Positions 6,453 through 13,841 of a DNA stretch of 15,123 nucleotides are shown in pieces. Each line of letters starts with the position of its first letter. The stretch's first letter is position 1. The notes under the pieces were generated by a model that saw only the letters and a list, made by a program, of their open reading frames with translations, did not search any database and was not told where the DNA came from. The stretch comes from Oscillospiraceae bacterium (lineage in GTDB: Bacteria; Bacillota; Clostridia; Oscillospirales; Ruminococcaceae). A program made the position numbers and the translations under genes. Where the stretch lies: contig JAEDMB010000034.1 in NCBI GenBank assembly GCA_016303235.1, positions 1 through 15,123 of the forward strand. Reading direction: 5' to 3'.

Positions 6453-7811
6453 ATGAAAATAAAAAAAATAATATCGGATATACTTTCAGTAACTTTGCTT
6501 GCAAATGTTATGCCGACAGTAATTTTTAATTCTTATGCGGTTTCTGAAAACACTATGCGTGATATGTCCACAATGGAAATAGTAAAGGATATGGGAATCG
6601 GCATTAATCTGGGCAATACTTTTGAATCGTGCGGTGACTGGATTGCACAGTGGGGTGACGGAACTGTAACTTCTTATGAAACTGCATGGGGCAGTCCGGT
6701 TGTTACGGAAGAAATGATTCAGGGTTATGCAAAGGCAGGATACGATACATTGAGAATCCCTGTTGCATGGTCTAATATGATGGCTGATGACGGTCAGTAT
6801 ACAATAAATAACGATTATTTCTCAAGAGTCAATCAGGTTGTTGACTGGGCATTGGACAGCGGACTTTATGTTATAATCAATCTTCACTGGGACGGAGGCT
6901 GGCTTGAAAATATTCCGACTGATTATGATAAATGTATGGAGAAATATACAGCTATCTGGACACAGCTTTCTGATAAATTCCGTGATTACGGTGATTATCT
7001 GATATTTGAATCTCAAAACGAAGAACTCGGCTGGTCGTCTGTATGGAATCCATGGGGAGGTACTGACGGCAAGGAACAGAGTTTTTCCTATGTCAATGCA
7101 GTAAATCAGAAATTTGTTGATATTGTGCGTTCATCTGGCGGAAATAATGAAAAGCGTCATCTTCTGATTTCAGGATATAATACATCTATAGACCATACAT
7201 GTGATTCATTGTTTAAAATGCCGTCAGACCCCGCAAATCGCTGTGCCGTTTCCGTTCATTACTATACTCCGGCAGGATTTGCTATTCTCACAGAAGATGC
7301 AGACTGGGGAACGGCTTCTTCAACATGGGGTACTGAAGCCGAGTATGCTGAGCTTAATTCACAGATGGATAAACTGAAAACAACTTTTGTTGACAATGGA
7401 ATACCTGTAATTATAGGAGAATATGGCTGTCCTAAGGAAAACAAGGAGGAAGAATCGGTAAGAAGATTCCTGACAAGCGTATGCGAGTCAGCTCTTTCAA
7501 GAGGCGGAATTTGTCCTGTAATGTGGGACGTTACTGATTTGCATTATGACAGAACTTCATACGAAATGACTGACAAACAGCTTCAGAGTGAAATGCTTGC
7601 AGTCAAGGACAAGTATGTTGAAAAGAAAGATGTTCCGGGAGATGTCAACGCAGACGGTCAGTTTAATATTGCTGATGCTGTAATGATGCAGAAATATATT
7701 CTTTCTTCTGAAGGTTTAACTGACTGGAAAGCAGGAGATTTATGTCAGGATAACGTTATTAATGTTTTTGACTTATGTATTATGAAGCATATGCTGACTC
7801 AGATTAAATGA
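6453..7811 (+). CDS. Secreted GH5 family glycoside hydrolase (endoglucanase type) with C-terminal dockerin
   Basis: This 452-residue protein has a signal peptide (residues 1-29, likely cut after NSYA). Residues about 40-385 are a GH5 barrel: GINLGNTFE, YETAWGSP, YDTLRIPVAW, VIINLHWDGGW, the acid/base E190 in FESQNEE, HYYTP, and the nucleophile E323 in IIGEYG. It probably cuts beta-1,4-glucan; xyloglucan or mannan activity cannot be excluded. A short linker leads to a dockerin (about 394-452) with two calcium loops: D397-V-N399-A-D401-G...D408, intact, and D429-L-C431-Q-D433...D440, with Cys in place of the usual Asn/Asp at position 3. The dockerin would plug the enzyme into a cohesin-bearing scaffold. 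No scaffold gene is in the window. The gene has its own promoter and terminator. Confidence 0.93.
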   Translation: MKIKKIISDILSVTLLANVMPTVIFNSYAVSENTMRDMSTMEIVKDMGIGINLGNTFESCGDWIAQWGDGTVTSYETAWGSPVVTEEMIQGYAKAGYDTLRIPVAWSNMMADDGQYTINNDYFSRVNQVVDWALDSGLYVIINLHWDGGWLENIPTDYDKCMEKYTAIWTQLSDKFRDYGDYLIFESQNEELGWSSVWNPWGGTDGKEQSFSYVNAVNQKFVDIVRSSGGNNEKRHLLISGYNTSIDHTCDSLFKMPSDPANRCAVSVHYYTPAGFAILTEDADWGTASSTWGTEAEYAELNSQMDKLKTTFVDNGIPVIIGEYGCPKENKEEESVRRFLTSVCESALSRGGICPVMWDVTDLHYDRTSYEMTDKQLQSEMLAVKDKYVEKKDVPGDVNADGQFNIADAVMMQKYILSSEGLTDWKAGDLCQDNVINVFDLCIMKHMLTQIK

Positions 7812-7830
7812 CAGATAAAATATAAAAATT

Positions 7831-7857
7831 CTCTCCCGATTAAGGGAGAGTTTTTTT
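7831..7857 (+). terminator. Rho-independent terminator after the GH5 gene
   Basis: Stem CTCTCCC (7831-7837) / GGGAGAG (7844-7850), loop GATTAA, then seven T. Confidence 0.92.
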
Positions 7858-7892
7858 GCGTTATCTTTACTTTAATAAATAAAAAAATATTC

Positions 7893-7921
7893 TTGATTTC
7901 TTATAAAAAAAATGTTATAAT
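7893..7921 (+). promoter_or_regulatory. Sigma-A promoter of the two-component operon
   Basis: -35 TTGATT (7893-7898), 17-base spacer, -10 TATAAT (7916-7921) preceded by TGT. Ribosome site AAAGGGAGTG at 7936-7945. No array of TTTACA boxes is visible here, unlike at the transporter promoter. Confidence 0.75.
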
Positions 7922-7953
7922 ATATTCCAGAATTTAAAGGGAGTGAAATAAAA

Positions 7954-8634
7954 ATGTCGCTTGTTTACTGTGTTGAAGATGATATAGGAATAAGGGAACT
8001 GATACTGTGTGCATTGAAATCGGGCGGATATGAAGTAATCGGATTTGAAAACGGCAAGGAGCTTATGAAAAATCTTAAGGATAATATACCGTCACTTATA
8101 CTTCTTGATATAATGCTTCCGGGGCAGGACGGATTCAGTATTCTTGAACTTATTAAAAATGATGTTCTTTACAAGGATATTCCGGTAATAATGCTTACTG
8201 CAAAATCAGGAGAACTTGATAAAGTAAAGGGTCTTGAAATGGGAGCTGATGACTATATAACAAAGCCATTCGGAATAATGGAGCTTTTATCAAGAATAAA
8301 GGCAGTATTAAGGCGTTCAGGTTCAAATGAAAATCTTTCCCAGATTATAAAAATAGACAATCTTGTAATAGATTTGCAGAAAAGGTCTGTATTTTACGGA
8401 AAAAATGAAGTAATTCTCACATACAAGGAATTTGAACTTTTAAGCTATCTCGGACGGCACAGGGGAAAGGCAATTTCACGGGAAAAGCTGATGATTAATG
8501 TATGGGGATTTGACTATGAGGGCGAAAGCCGTACTGTTGATGCACATATAAAAACCTTGCGTCAGAAGCTTGAAACGGCAGGTTGCAGTGATATTGTGAC
8601 AACGGTCAGAGGATACGGATATAAGATAATATGA
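7954..8634 (+). CDS. phoP: OmpR/PhoB-type response regulator, probable phosphate regulator PhoP
   Basis: This 226-residue protein has the standard two-domain layout. The receiver (1-120) has acidic pocket E8/D9/D10, phospho-acceptor D52 in LLDIMLPG, T82 in MLTAKS and K104 in YITKPFG. A winged-helix DNA-binding domain follows (about 130-226, with LTYKEFELLSYL, WGFDYEGESRTVDAHI and VRGYGYKI). The next gene, its kinase partner, overlaps by 4 bases (ATGA). OmpR-type regulators serve many signals; the phosphate assignment rests on context: a PAS-type PhoR-like kinase, a Na+/Pi transporter with PhoU just downstream, and 11-bp-phased TTTACA boxes at that transporter's promoter. The family call is secure; the name phoP is inferred. 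Confidence 0.85.
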   Translation: MSLVYCVEDDIGIRELILCALKSGGYEVIGFENGKELMKNLKDNIPSLILLDIMLPGQDGFSILELIKNDVLYKDIPVIMLTAKSGELDKVKGLEMGADDYITKPFGIMELLSRIKAVLRRSGSNENLSQIIKIDNLVIDLQKRSVFYGKNEVILTYKEFELLSYLGRHRGKAISREKLMINVWGFDYEGESRTVDAHIKTLRQKLETAGCSDIVTTVRGYGYKII

Positions 8635-9977
8635 AAAAGAAAATTTACAGAAATATGATGCTTGTAGCATTTATATCAGTAATTGTATTTGCAGTCTTTG
8701 ATACAATTTCTGATATTTTTTTCCCGCAGAAGTTTCTGACGAGATTAATTTTTATTTTTCTTTCATTGATAACAAGCATAGGAATATCATTTTTTCTGAC
8801 GCATATGCTTTCAAGAAATATTTTAAAATCATTTAAAAAGTTTGCAGGACAGATTGAAAAATTCAACAGCGGAGAGGATTCCGGAATTGAAACGGAATAC
8901 AGTGAATTTCAGTCAATAGCGGATACAGTTTCAGGACTTAACAGAAAAGTTGACAAATACAAAGGCAGATGGCGTAACGAAAGCGAAAAAATAGCACTTA
9001 TATTTGAAAATATGATAGAGGGAATGGTTATTCTTGATGAAAACGGATATATTATAAATATCAATAAAAGTGCAGTAAATATTCTTACTGACAAGGAATA
9101 TATATCAGGAATGACACATATATCGGAGCTTACGGACTGCAAGGAGCTTATCGGATTTCTTTCTGACAACGAAAAAAGCCGTACTATACAGGATATTACT
9201 CTTGAAAACGGCAGAAAGCTTTATGCATATGCGAACAGGGTAAAAATATCAAGCAATGACTGTATAATAATTATCTTCACAGATGTAAGTCAGAAATTTG
9301 ATGCAGAGAAATTAAGGCGTGAATTTTCCGCCAACGTATCGCATGAGCTTAAAACTCCTTTGACTACTATAAGAGGATTCGGGGAGCTTTTCGGAAGCGG
9401 TATGATTACAGATACAGAAGATATAAAAAAATACGGTTCACGCATACAGCAGGAAAGTCAGAGATTATTATTTCTCATAAATGACATAATAAGATTATCC
9501 GAACTTGATGAAAATAATGAAGTCATTACGTCAAGCGTGAATCTTATGGATACTGCAAAGGAAACAGCGGAAATACTTTCCGATAAAGCTAAAAACGCCG
9601 AAGTAAGTGTTATTTTTGAGGGCGATGAAAATTTATGCTGTATGTGCAATGAAAGCTATATCAGAGAGCTTTTCACAAATCTTATTGACAATTCCATAAA
9701 ATACAATAAAAAAGGCGGTTATGTAAAAGTAGGAATTTTTTTCCGTGACGGAAAAAATGTTATAGTAGTAAAGGATAACGGAATAGGTATTCCCGAAAGC
9801 GATACGGAAAGAATTTTTGAAAGATTTTACAGAGTAGACAAAAGCCATTCACGTCAGACGGGCGGAACAGGTCTCGGACTTTCAATAGTAAAGCATATTG
9901 TAGCATACCACAGCGGTACAGTAAAGCTTGAAAGTAAGCTTGGTGAAGGTACTGAAATAACCATTTATCTCCCCTGA
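8631..9977 (+). CDS. phoR: PhoR-like sensor histidine kinase
   Basis: This 448-residue membrane kinase is translationally coupled to the regulator through an ATGA overlap. Two membrane segments (about 8-30 and 38-60) are separated by only some ten residues, so almost nothing is exposed outside. A HAMP-like linker (about 60-110) and a PAS domain (about 120-215) follow, then the dimerisation/phosphoacceptor domain with H238 in VSHELKTPL, and the ATPase domain with N354 in LIDNSIKYN, DNGIGIP, RFYRVDKSHSR and GTGLGLSIV. This is the usual PhoR/WalK-like order. With no external sensor the signal probably comes from inside the cell, for example through a PhoU protein. All catalytic motifs are intact. 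The phosphate role is inferred from neighbours. Confidence 0.85.
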   Translation: MKKKIYRNMMLVAFISVIVFAVFDTISDIFFPQKFLTRLIFIFLSLITSIGISFFLTHMLSRNILKSFKKFAGQIEKFNSGEDSGIETEYSEFQSIADTVSGLNRKVDKYKGRWRNESEKIALIFENMIEGMVILDENGYIININKSAVNILTDKEYISGMTHISELTDCKELIGFLSDNEKSRTIQDITLENGRKLYAYANRVKISSNDCIIIIFTDVSQKFDAEKLRREFSANVSHELKTPLTTIRGFGELFGSGMITDTEDIKKYGSRIQQESQRLLFLINDIIRLSELDENNEVITSSVNLMDTAKETAEILSDKAKNAEVSVIFEGDENLCCMCNESYIRELFTNLIDNSIKYNKKGGYVKVGIFFRDGKNVIVVKDNGIGIPESDTERIFERFYRVDKSHSRQTGGTGLGLSIVKHIVAYHSGTVKLESKLGEGTEITIYLP

Positions 9978-10016
9978 TTCGACATAATTTTTGATAAAAT
10001 CTTCCGAAATTTCAAT

Positions 10017-10070
10017 TTTACACGGATTTTACAAAATCAGCACTTTGCTTTTACAATGATGTTATATAAT
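10017..10070 (+). promoter_or_regulatory. Candidate Pho-box promoter of the Na+/Pi transporter gene
   Basis: Three identical TTTACA hexamers lie at 10017-10022, 10028-10033 and 10050-10055, starting 11 and 22 bases apart, so on one face of the helix. They precede a TATAAT -10 (10065-10070) that lacks a good -35. The Bacillus PhoP site is a series of TT(A/C/T)ACA-like hexamers with about 5-base spacers at roughly -20 to -60, which this matches. The fourth expected slot (10039-10044, AGCACT) is degenerate. Activation by the upstream regulator is inferred. Confidence 0.6.
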
Positions 10071-10114
10071 CATAGAGTGAAAAAATTAAGAAAAAAATGA
10101 TGGGAGTATTTTAA

Positions 10115-11869
10115 ATGAGTATTTTTAATGTATTTACCCTGCTCGGCGGTCTTGCCTTTTTCCTCTATGGAATGAATATCATGGGCGATGCACTTGAAAG
10201 AAAAGCCGGCAGTAAGCTGAAATCAATACTTGCAAACCTTACGTCAAACACATTCAAGGGCTTTCTTTTGGGTCTTGTAGTTACAGCTGTTATACAGTCA
10301 TCATCTGCTACTACTGTAATGGTAGTCGGATTTGTAAACTCCGGAATTATGACACTTCATCAGGCAGTCGGAGTAATTATGGGAGCTAACCTCGGAACTT
10401 CCGTAACATCATGGCTACTCAGCCTTACCGGTATCGAGGGTGATACATTCTGGGTTCAAATGCTCAAACCGGCATCATTTACGCCTCTGCTTGCTTTTAT
10501 AGGCATAGTAATGGTAATGTTCATAAAGGACAAGAGAAAACATGACACAGCATATATCCTGATAGGTTTTGCGGTTCTTATGTTCGGTATGGAAACAATG
10601 TCCGGAGCTGTTGAACCTCTTGCAGAATCCGAAAAATTTCAGCAGATACTCCTTCTTTTCTCAAATCCGATACTTGGACTTATAGTCGGAACAGTATTCA
10701 CAGCAATCGTTCAGTCATCATCTGCATCAGTTGGAATACTTCAGGCACTTACCCTCACAGGAAGCGTTACTTATGCAACAGCTATCCCGATTGTAATGGG
10801 ACAGAATATCGGTACATGTGTAAGTGCAATGATTTCATCAATAGGTGCAAGCAAGAACGCAAAGCGTACAGCAGTGATACATCTTAGTTTTAACCTTATA
10901 AGTGCAGTAATATGCCTTACTGTTTACTATCTTCTCAATACTATAATAGGATTTTCATTTGTCAATGATACAGCAAATCCGCTTGGAATAGCTGTCGTTC
11001 ATACAGTATTCAAAATATTTGCACTTGCACTTCTTATGCCGTTTTCAAAACAGCTTGAAAAGCTTTCATATATTATTATCAAGGACGGAAAGGACAAGGA
11101 TAAAGTTTCACTCCTTGATGAAAGACTTCTTTCGACCCCTCCCGTTGCCGTTGAAAGATGCAAGAATATTACTTTCGATATGGCAGAAATATCAATGCAG
11201 AGCCTTAAAAATTCAATGGATATTATTTTCAGATACAGCAAGGATAAAGCCGATAAGATTTTAAAAGATGAAGATATTGTTGACAAATATGAAGATGAAT
11301 TAGGTTCATATCTTGTAAAGCTCGGAGCTATGGCGTTATCAGATTCGGACAGCAGGGAAGTTTCAAAGCTCCTCCGAATTATAGGCGACCTTGAACGTAT
11401 CAGTGACCATTCTGTAAATATTCTTGAATCCGCAAATGAAATTCAGAGCAAGAATCTCAGCTTTTCCGCACCGGCTCAGAAGGAACTTTCCGTTATGATA
11501 AATGCAGTAAGTGATATTCTTGATATGACGCTTGATGCATTCAGAAACGGTGACCTTAAAAAGGCATATGACGTTGAACCGCTTGAACAGGTTGTTGACA
11601 ATCTCCAGATTCTTCTCAAGAAAAGACATGTTTCAAGACTCCGCAAAAATGAATGTACTATCGAAATGGGATTCGTTCTTTCAGACCTCCTCACAAATCT
11701 TGAAAGAGTTTCCGACCACTGTTCAAATATTGCCGTCTGTATGATTGAAATTGCACATGAAAGCTTTGATACTCATGGCTATATTCAGGAACTTAAACTC
11801 AATCACGACAAGGAATTTGATGAAAATGTTCAGAAATTAAGCAAAAAATACATGCTTGAATCAGTCTAA
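10115..11869 (+). CDS. Na+/phosphate cotransporter family protein with fused PhoU domain
   Basis: This 584-residue protein has two parts. Residues about 1-320 form the membrane transporter of the NptA/YjbB (PNaS) family, with the two inverted-repeat signature motifs QSSSATT (from Q61) and QSSSASV (from Q200), each followed by a glycine-rich GANLGTS or GQNIGTC segment. Residues about 345-570 are a cytoplasmic PhoU-type helical domain with two metal-binding ExxxD motifs, DLERISDH (E427/D431) and NLERVSDH (E530/D534). The protein is expected to import or balance phosphate with Na+ while the PhoU part restrains transport or signals phosphate status. The ATG start has GGGAG 8 bases upstream. It follows the two-component pair with no visible terminator between, so read-through is possible in addition to its own promoter. 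Confidence 0.92.
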   Translation: MSIFNVFTLLGGLAFFLYGMNIMGDALERKAGSKLKSILANLTSNTFKGFLLGLVVTAVIQSSSATTVMVVGFVNSGIMTLHQAVGVIMGANLGTSVTSWLLSLTGIEGDTFWVQMLKPASFTPLLAFIGIVMVMFIKDKRKHDTAYILIGFAVLMFGMETMSGAVEPLAESEKFQQILLLFSNPILGLIVGTVFTAIVQSSSASVGILQALTLTGSVTYATAIPIVMGQNIGTCVSAMISSIGASKNAKRTAVIHLSFNLISAVICLTVYYLLNTIIGFSFVNDTANPLGIAVVHTVFKIFALALLMPFSKQLEKLSYIIIKDGKDKDKVSLLDERLLSTPPVAVERCKNITFDMAEISMQSLKNSMDIIFRYSKDKADKILKDEDIVDKYEDELGSYLVKLGAMALSDSDSREVSKLLRIIGDLERISDHSVNILESANEIQSKNLSFSAPAQKELSVMINAVSDILDMTLDAFRNGDLKKAYDVEPLEQVVDNLQILLKKRHVSRLRKNECTIEMGFVLSDLLTNLERVSDHCSNIAVCMIEIAHESFDTHGYIQELKLNHDKEFDENVQKLSKKYMLESV

Positions 11870-11876
11870 CCGAAAG

Positions 11877-11900
11877 AAGCAGGTTTTGCCTGCTTTTTTT
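11877..11900 (+). terminator. Rho-independent terminator after the Na+/Pi gene
   Basis: Stem AAGCAGG (11877-11883) / CCTGCTT (11889-11895), loop TTTTG, then a continuing run of T, 7 bases after the stop codon. Confidence 0.9.
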
Positions 11901-11902
11901 CA

Positions 11903-11931
11903 TTGACAAAATAAAACTGTTTTGATATAAT
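11903..11931 (+). promoter_or_regulatory. Consensus sigma-A promoter of the first cyclophilin-like gene
   Basis: Perfect TTGACA (11903-11908), 17-base spacer, perfect TATAAT (11926-11931) with extended TGA. It starts three bases after the T-run of the preceding terminator. Ribosome site GTGAGG at 11953-11958. Confidence 0.9.
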
Positions 11932-11966
11932 GAATATGCAAATTATTTCAGCGTGAGGTTTTTTTA

Positions 11967-12773
11967 ATGAAAAATAAGAATATTAAGGGACTTAAAATAG
12001 CAGTATTATTTTCTTTTATATTGTTTATAATATCTTTGTGCTTTGTTGCATGTACAAATTACTTTTCCGGAAAGTCACGTATTGATTTGGATATGGATAC
12101 AATAGAATTTGTACAGTTTGAAAAGCCTGAGGAAGGCGATACCATTGCTACAATAAAAACTACTCTCGGAGATATAAAAGCGGTACTTTATCCGGAATAT
12201 TCCCCGAATGCCGTTCAGAATTTTATTGAGCTTGCCGAAAGCGGATATTATGACAATACCTATGTATTCCATTCCGAAAAGGATATATATACCGCTATGG
12301 GTTCTCCTCTCAAAGACGGTACACTTCCTGATGATTACGATGAATCAAGGGAACTTGTTGAAATGGAACTCAATCAGAATCTCTGGCCTTTCAGAGGTGC
12401 AGTATGCTCTATGACTACAACAGTAAAAAGAAGTTTCTGGGATTTCCTTAAAAGTGATGCAACTTATTACTGCGGAAGCCGTTTTTGTGTTCTTAATTCA
12501 ATAGAATTTACTGATGAGGTAAAAGAAGAAATATATACTTATTCATCAGATACAAAAATCCCTGATGCTTTTGTTGAACATGGCGGAATACCTAACTTTT
12601 CACAGCAGATTACTGTAATAGGTCAGACTTATGAGGGATTTGATGTCATTGATAAGCTCACTAATCTTGAGGTACAGCCAAGTGATGATGATACTTCAAA
12701 AATACCCGTTGATGATGTGATGATTCTTTCTGTTGAAATAGGAAAGTATACAGAAACAGAGTCCGGAGAATAA
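11967..12773 (+). CDS. Cyclophilin-like protein with lost catalytic residues, membrane-anchored
   Basis: This 268-residue exported protein has a positively charged N-terminus, a hydrophobic stretch (11-28) and a lipobox-like FVAC with C29, so it is a lipoprotein or N-terminally anchored. Residues about 58-260 follow the cyclophilin (peptidyl-prolyl isomerase) fold and align with the next gene (GDIKAVLYPEYSPNAVQNF, AESGYYD). The active site is gone: the catalytic Arg of FHR is Ser (S103 in FHSEK), the Gln of QGGD is Met (M111 in AMGSP), and the SQF Gln is Arg (R172 in CGSRF). It is therefore probably not an isomerase but a binding or structural relative. The reading frame is intact, with a perfect promoter, so it is not an obvious pseudogene. 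No terminator is seen before the next gene. Confidence 0.8.
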   Translation: MKNKNIKGLKIAVLFSFILFIISLCFVACTNYFSGKSRIDLDMDTIEFVQFEKPEEGDTIATIKTTLGDIKAVLYPEYSPNAVQNFIELAESGYYDNTYVFHSEKDIYTAMGSPLKDGTLPDDYDESRELVEMELNQNLWPFRGAVCSMTTTVKRSFWDFLKSDATYYCGSRFCVLNSIEFTDEVKEEIYTYSSDTKIPDAFVEHGGIPNFSQQITVIGQTYEGFDVIDKLTNLEVQPSDDDTSKIPVDDVMILSVEIGKYTETESGE

Positions 12774-12864
12774 TTAATTCATCACTAACAACAAAATAAT
12801 ATTATCCATAACTGCAAATTCTTGTTGAAATTGGCATTATTATTTTAAAATGTTCGTTTTTGGC

Positions 12865-12893
12865 TTTACAAATCAAAAATTATGATATATAAT
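12865..12893 (+). promoter_or_regulatory. Sigma-A promoter of the active cyclophilin gene
   Basis: -35 TTTACA (12865-12870), 17-base spacer, -10 TATAAT (12888-12893). A second TATAAT at 12906-12911 has no matching -35. The 196-base gap around it (12774-12969) holds only this promoter and the inverted repeat at 12903-12919. Confidence 0.7.
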
Positions 12894-12902
12894 AATAACT
12901 TA

Positions 12903-12919
12903 GAGTATAATTGATACTC
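12903..12919. promoter_or_regulatory. Inverted repeat at the predicted transcript start of the cyclophilin gene
   Basis: GAGTAT (12903-12908), 5 bases, ATACTC (12914-12919). It begins about 10 bases after the -10 box, where a repressor or a 5' stem-loop would act. With 6-bp arms in AT-rich DNA it may be chance. Confidence 0.3.
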
Positions 12920-12969
12920 ATTAATAATATCTTTGCTTAAATAAAATCTGACTTATGGAGGATATATAT

Positions 12970-13758
12970 ATGCTTAAAAGGATTTTGGCAACAGCTCTCT
13001 GCTTTTCATTCCTTGCATGTTCTATGACAGCATGCGGAAAAGAAGTTGAACTGAAAGAATCTTCAGATTCACAGTCATCATCTGTATCTGCTGATTTGCA
13101 GACAGGCGAATATGTGAATTTTACTGCTCCTGAAAAAGGCGAGCAGATTGTAATTATGACTATCAAGGATATGGGCGATATAAAAATAAAGCTTTTCCCC
13201 GAACTTGCTCCCACAGGTGTAAAAAACTTTGTTGAGCTTGCTAAACAGGGTTATTATGACGAGCTTATTTTTCACCGTGTAATCAGCAATTTTATGATTC
13301 AGGGCGGTGACCCTAAGGGCAACGGTACAGGCGGAAGTCCTGCTGATGGCATAACTTTTGAAAACGGTGATGCTTCCCCGTATCTCACACATGTTTCCGG
13401 TGCTGTTGCATATGCAAACAGCGGTTCAACTGCTACTAACGGAAGCCAGTTCTATATTGTTACCGGCGAAAAGTATGATGACAATACACTTTCGCAGATG
13501 GAACAGGCTTATGGAACATCTTATTCCGATTCATTCAAGAAAATGTACAAGGAAATAGGCGGAGCTCCATGGCTTGACGGAGGCTATACCATATTCGGTC
13601 AGGTCTTTGACGGTCTTGATATAGTTTATAAAATTCAGAATGTTGAAACAGATGCAAGCGACAAGCCCTATGATGCTGTTACTATTGAATCGGTAAAAGT
13701 AGCTGAATATGACGGCGGAGACATCAGATGGTATATCAGCGATTATGCTGAAAATTAA
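12970..13758 (+). CDS. Cyclophilin-type peptidyl-prolyl cis-trans isomerase, lipoprotein
   Basis: This 262-residue exported foldase has a signal peptide and lipobox, MTAC with C22 followed by GKE, then a Ser-rich linker (about 28-42) and a cyclophilin domain (about 50-255). It should turn X-Pro bonds in proteins outside the membrane. Active-site residues are intact: R103 in IFHRVISNF, Q111 in MIQGGD, Q160 in NGSQFYI. The start is ATG 12970 because GGAGG (12957-12961) lies 8 bases before it; the in-frame ATG at 12955 overlaps that ribosome site. With this start the FHR/FHS and IQ/AM positions carry the same residue numbers (102-103 and 111) as in the preceding gene, which supports a tandem duplication. 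No terminator is seen before murA, 64 bases on. Confidence 0.92.
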   Translation: MLKRILATALCFSFLACSMTACGKEVELKESSDSQSSSVSADLQTGEYVNFTAPEKGEQIVIMTIKDMGDIKIKLFPELAPTGVKNFVELAKQGYYDELIFHRVISNFMIQGGDPKGNGTGGSPADGITFENGDASPYLTHVSGAVAYANSGSTATNGSQFYIVTGEKYDDNTLSQMEQAYGTSYSDSFKKMYKEIGGAPWLDGGYTIFGQVFDGLDIVYKIQNVETDASDKPYDAVTIESVKVAEYDGGDIRWYISDYAEN

Positions 13759-13787
13759 AAAATGATGGGATAATAAAAGGAATTTTA

Positions 13788-13841
13788 ATGAAAATATTCC
13801 TGAAAATAAGGAGAGAAAGCTTTTGGATAAATTTGTTATAA
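13788..13841 (+). CDS. Possible 17-codon leader ORF overlapping the murA start
   Basis: ATG at 13788 has a well-placed AAAAGG site (13775-13780, 7 bases upstream) and encodes MKIFLKIRRESFWINLL before TAA at 13839-13841. It contains the murA ribosome site (13808-13815) and runs 16 bases past the murA TTG in another frame. Translating it would sweep the murA initiation region, so it could couple or damp murA translation. The peptide is basic and hydrophobic with no recognisable family; it may be chance. Confidence 0.35.
   Translation: MKIFLKIRRESFWINLL

Noticed and set aside
12865..12870. TTTACA before the active cyclophilin as another Pho box
   Set aside because: It is a single copy 17 bases before a TATAAT, so it is simply the -35 box.
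12955..12969. Upstream in-frame ATG as start of the active cyclophilin
   Set aside because: It overlaps the GGAGG ribosome site that serves ATG 12970, and would put acidic residues before the signal peptide.
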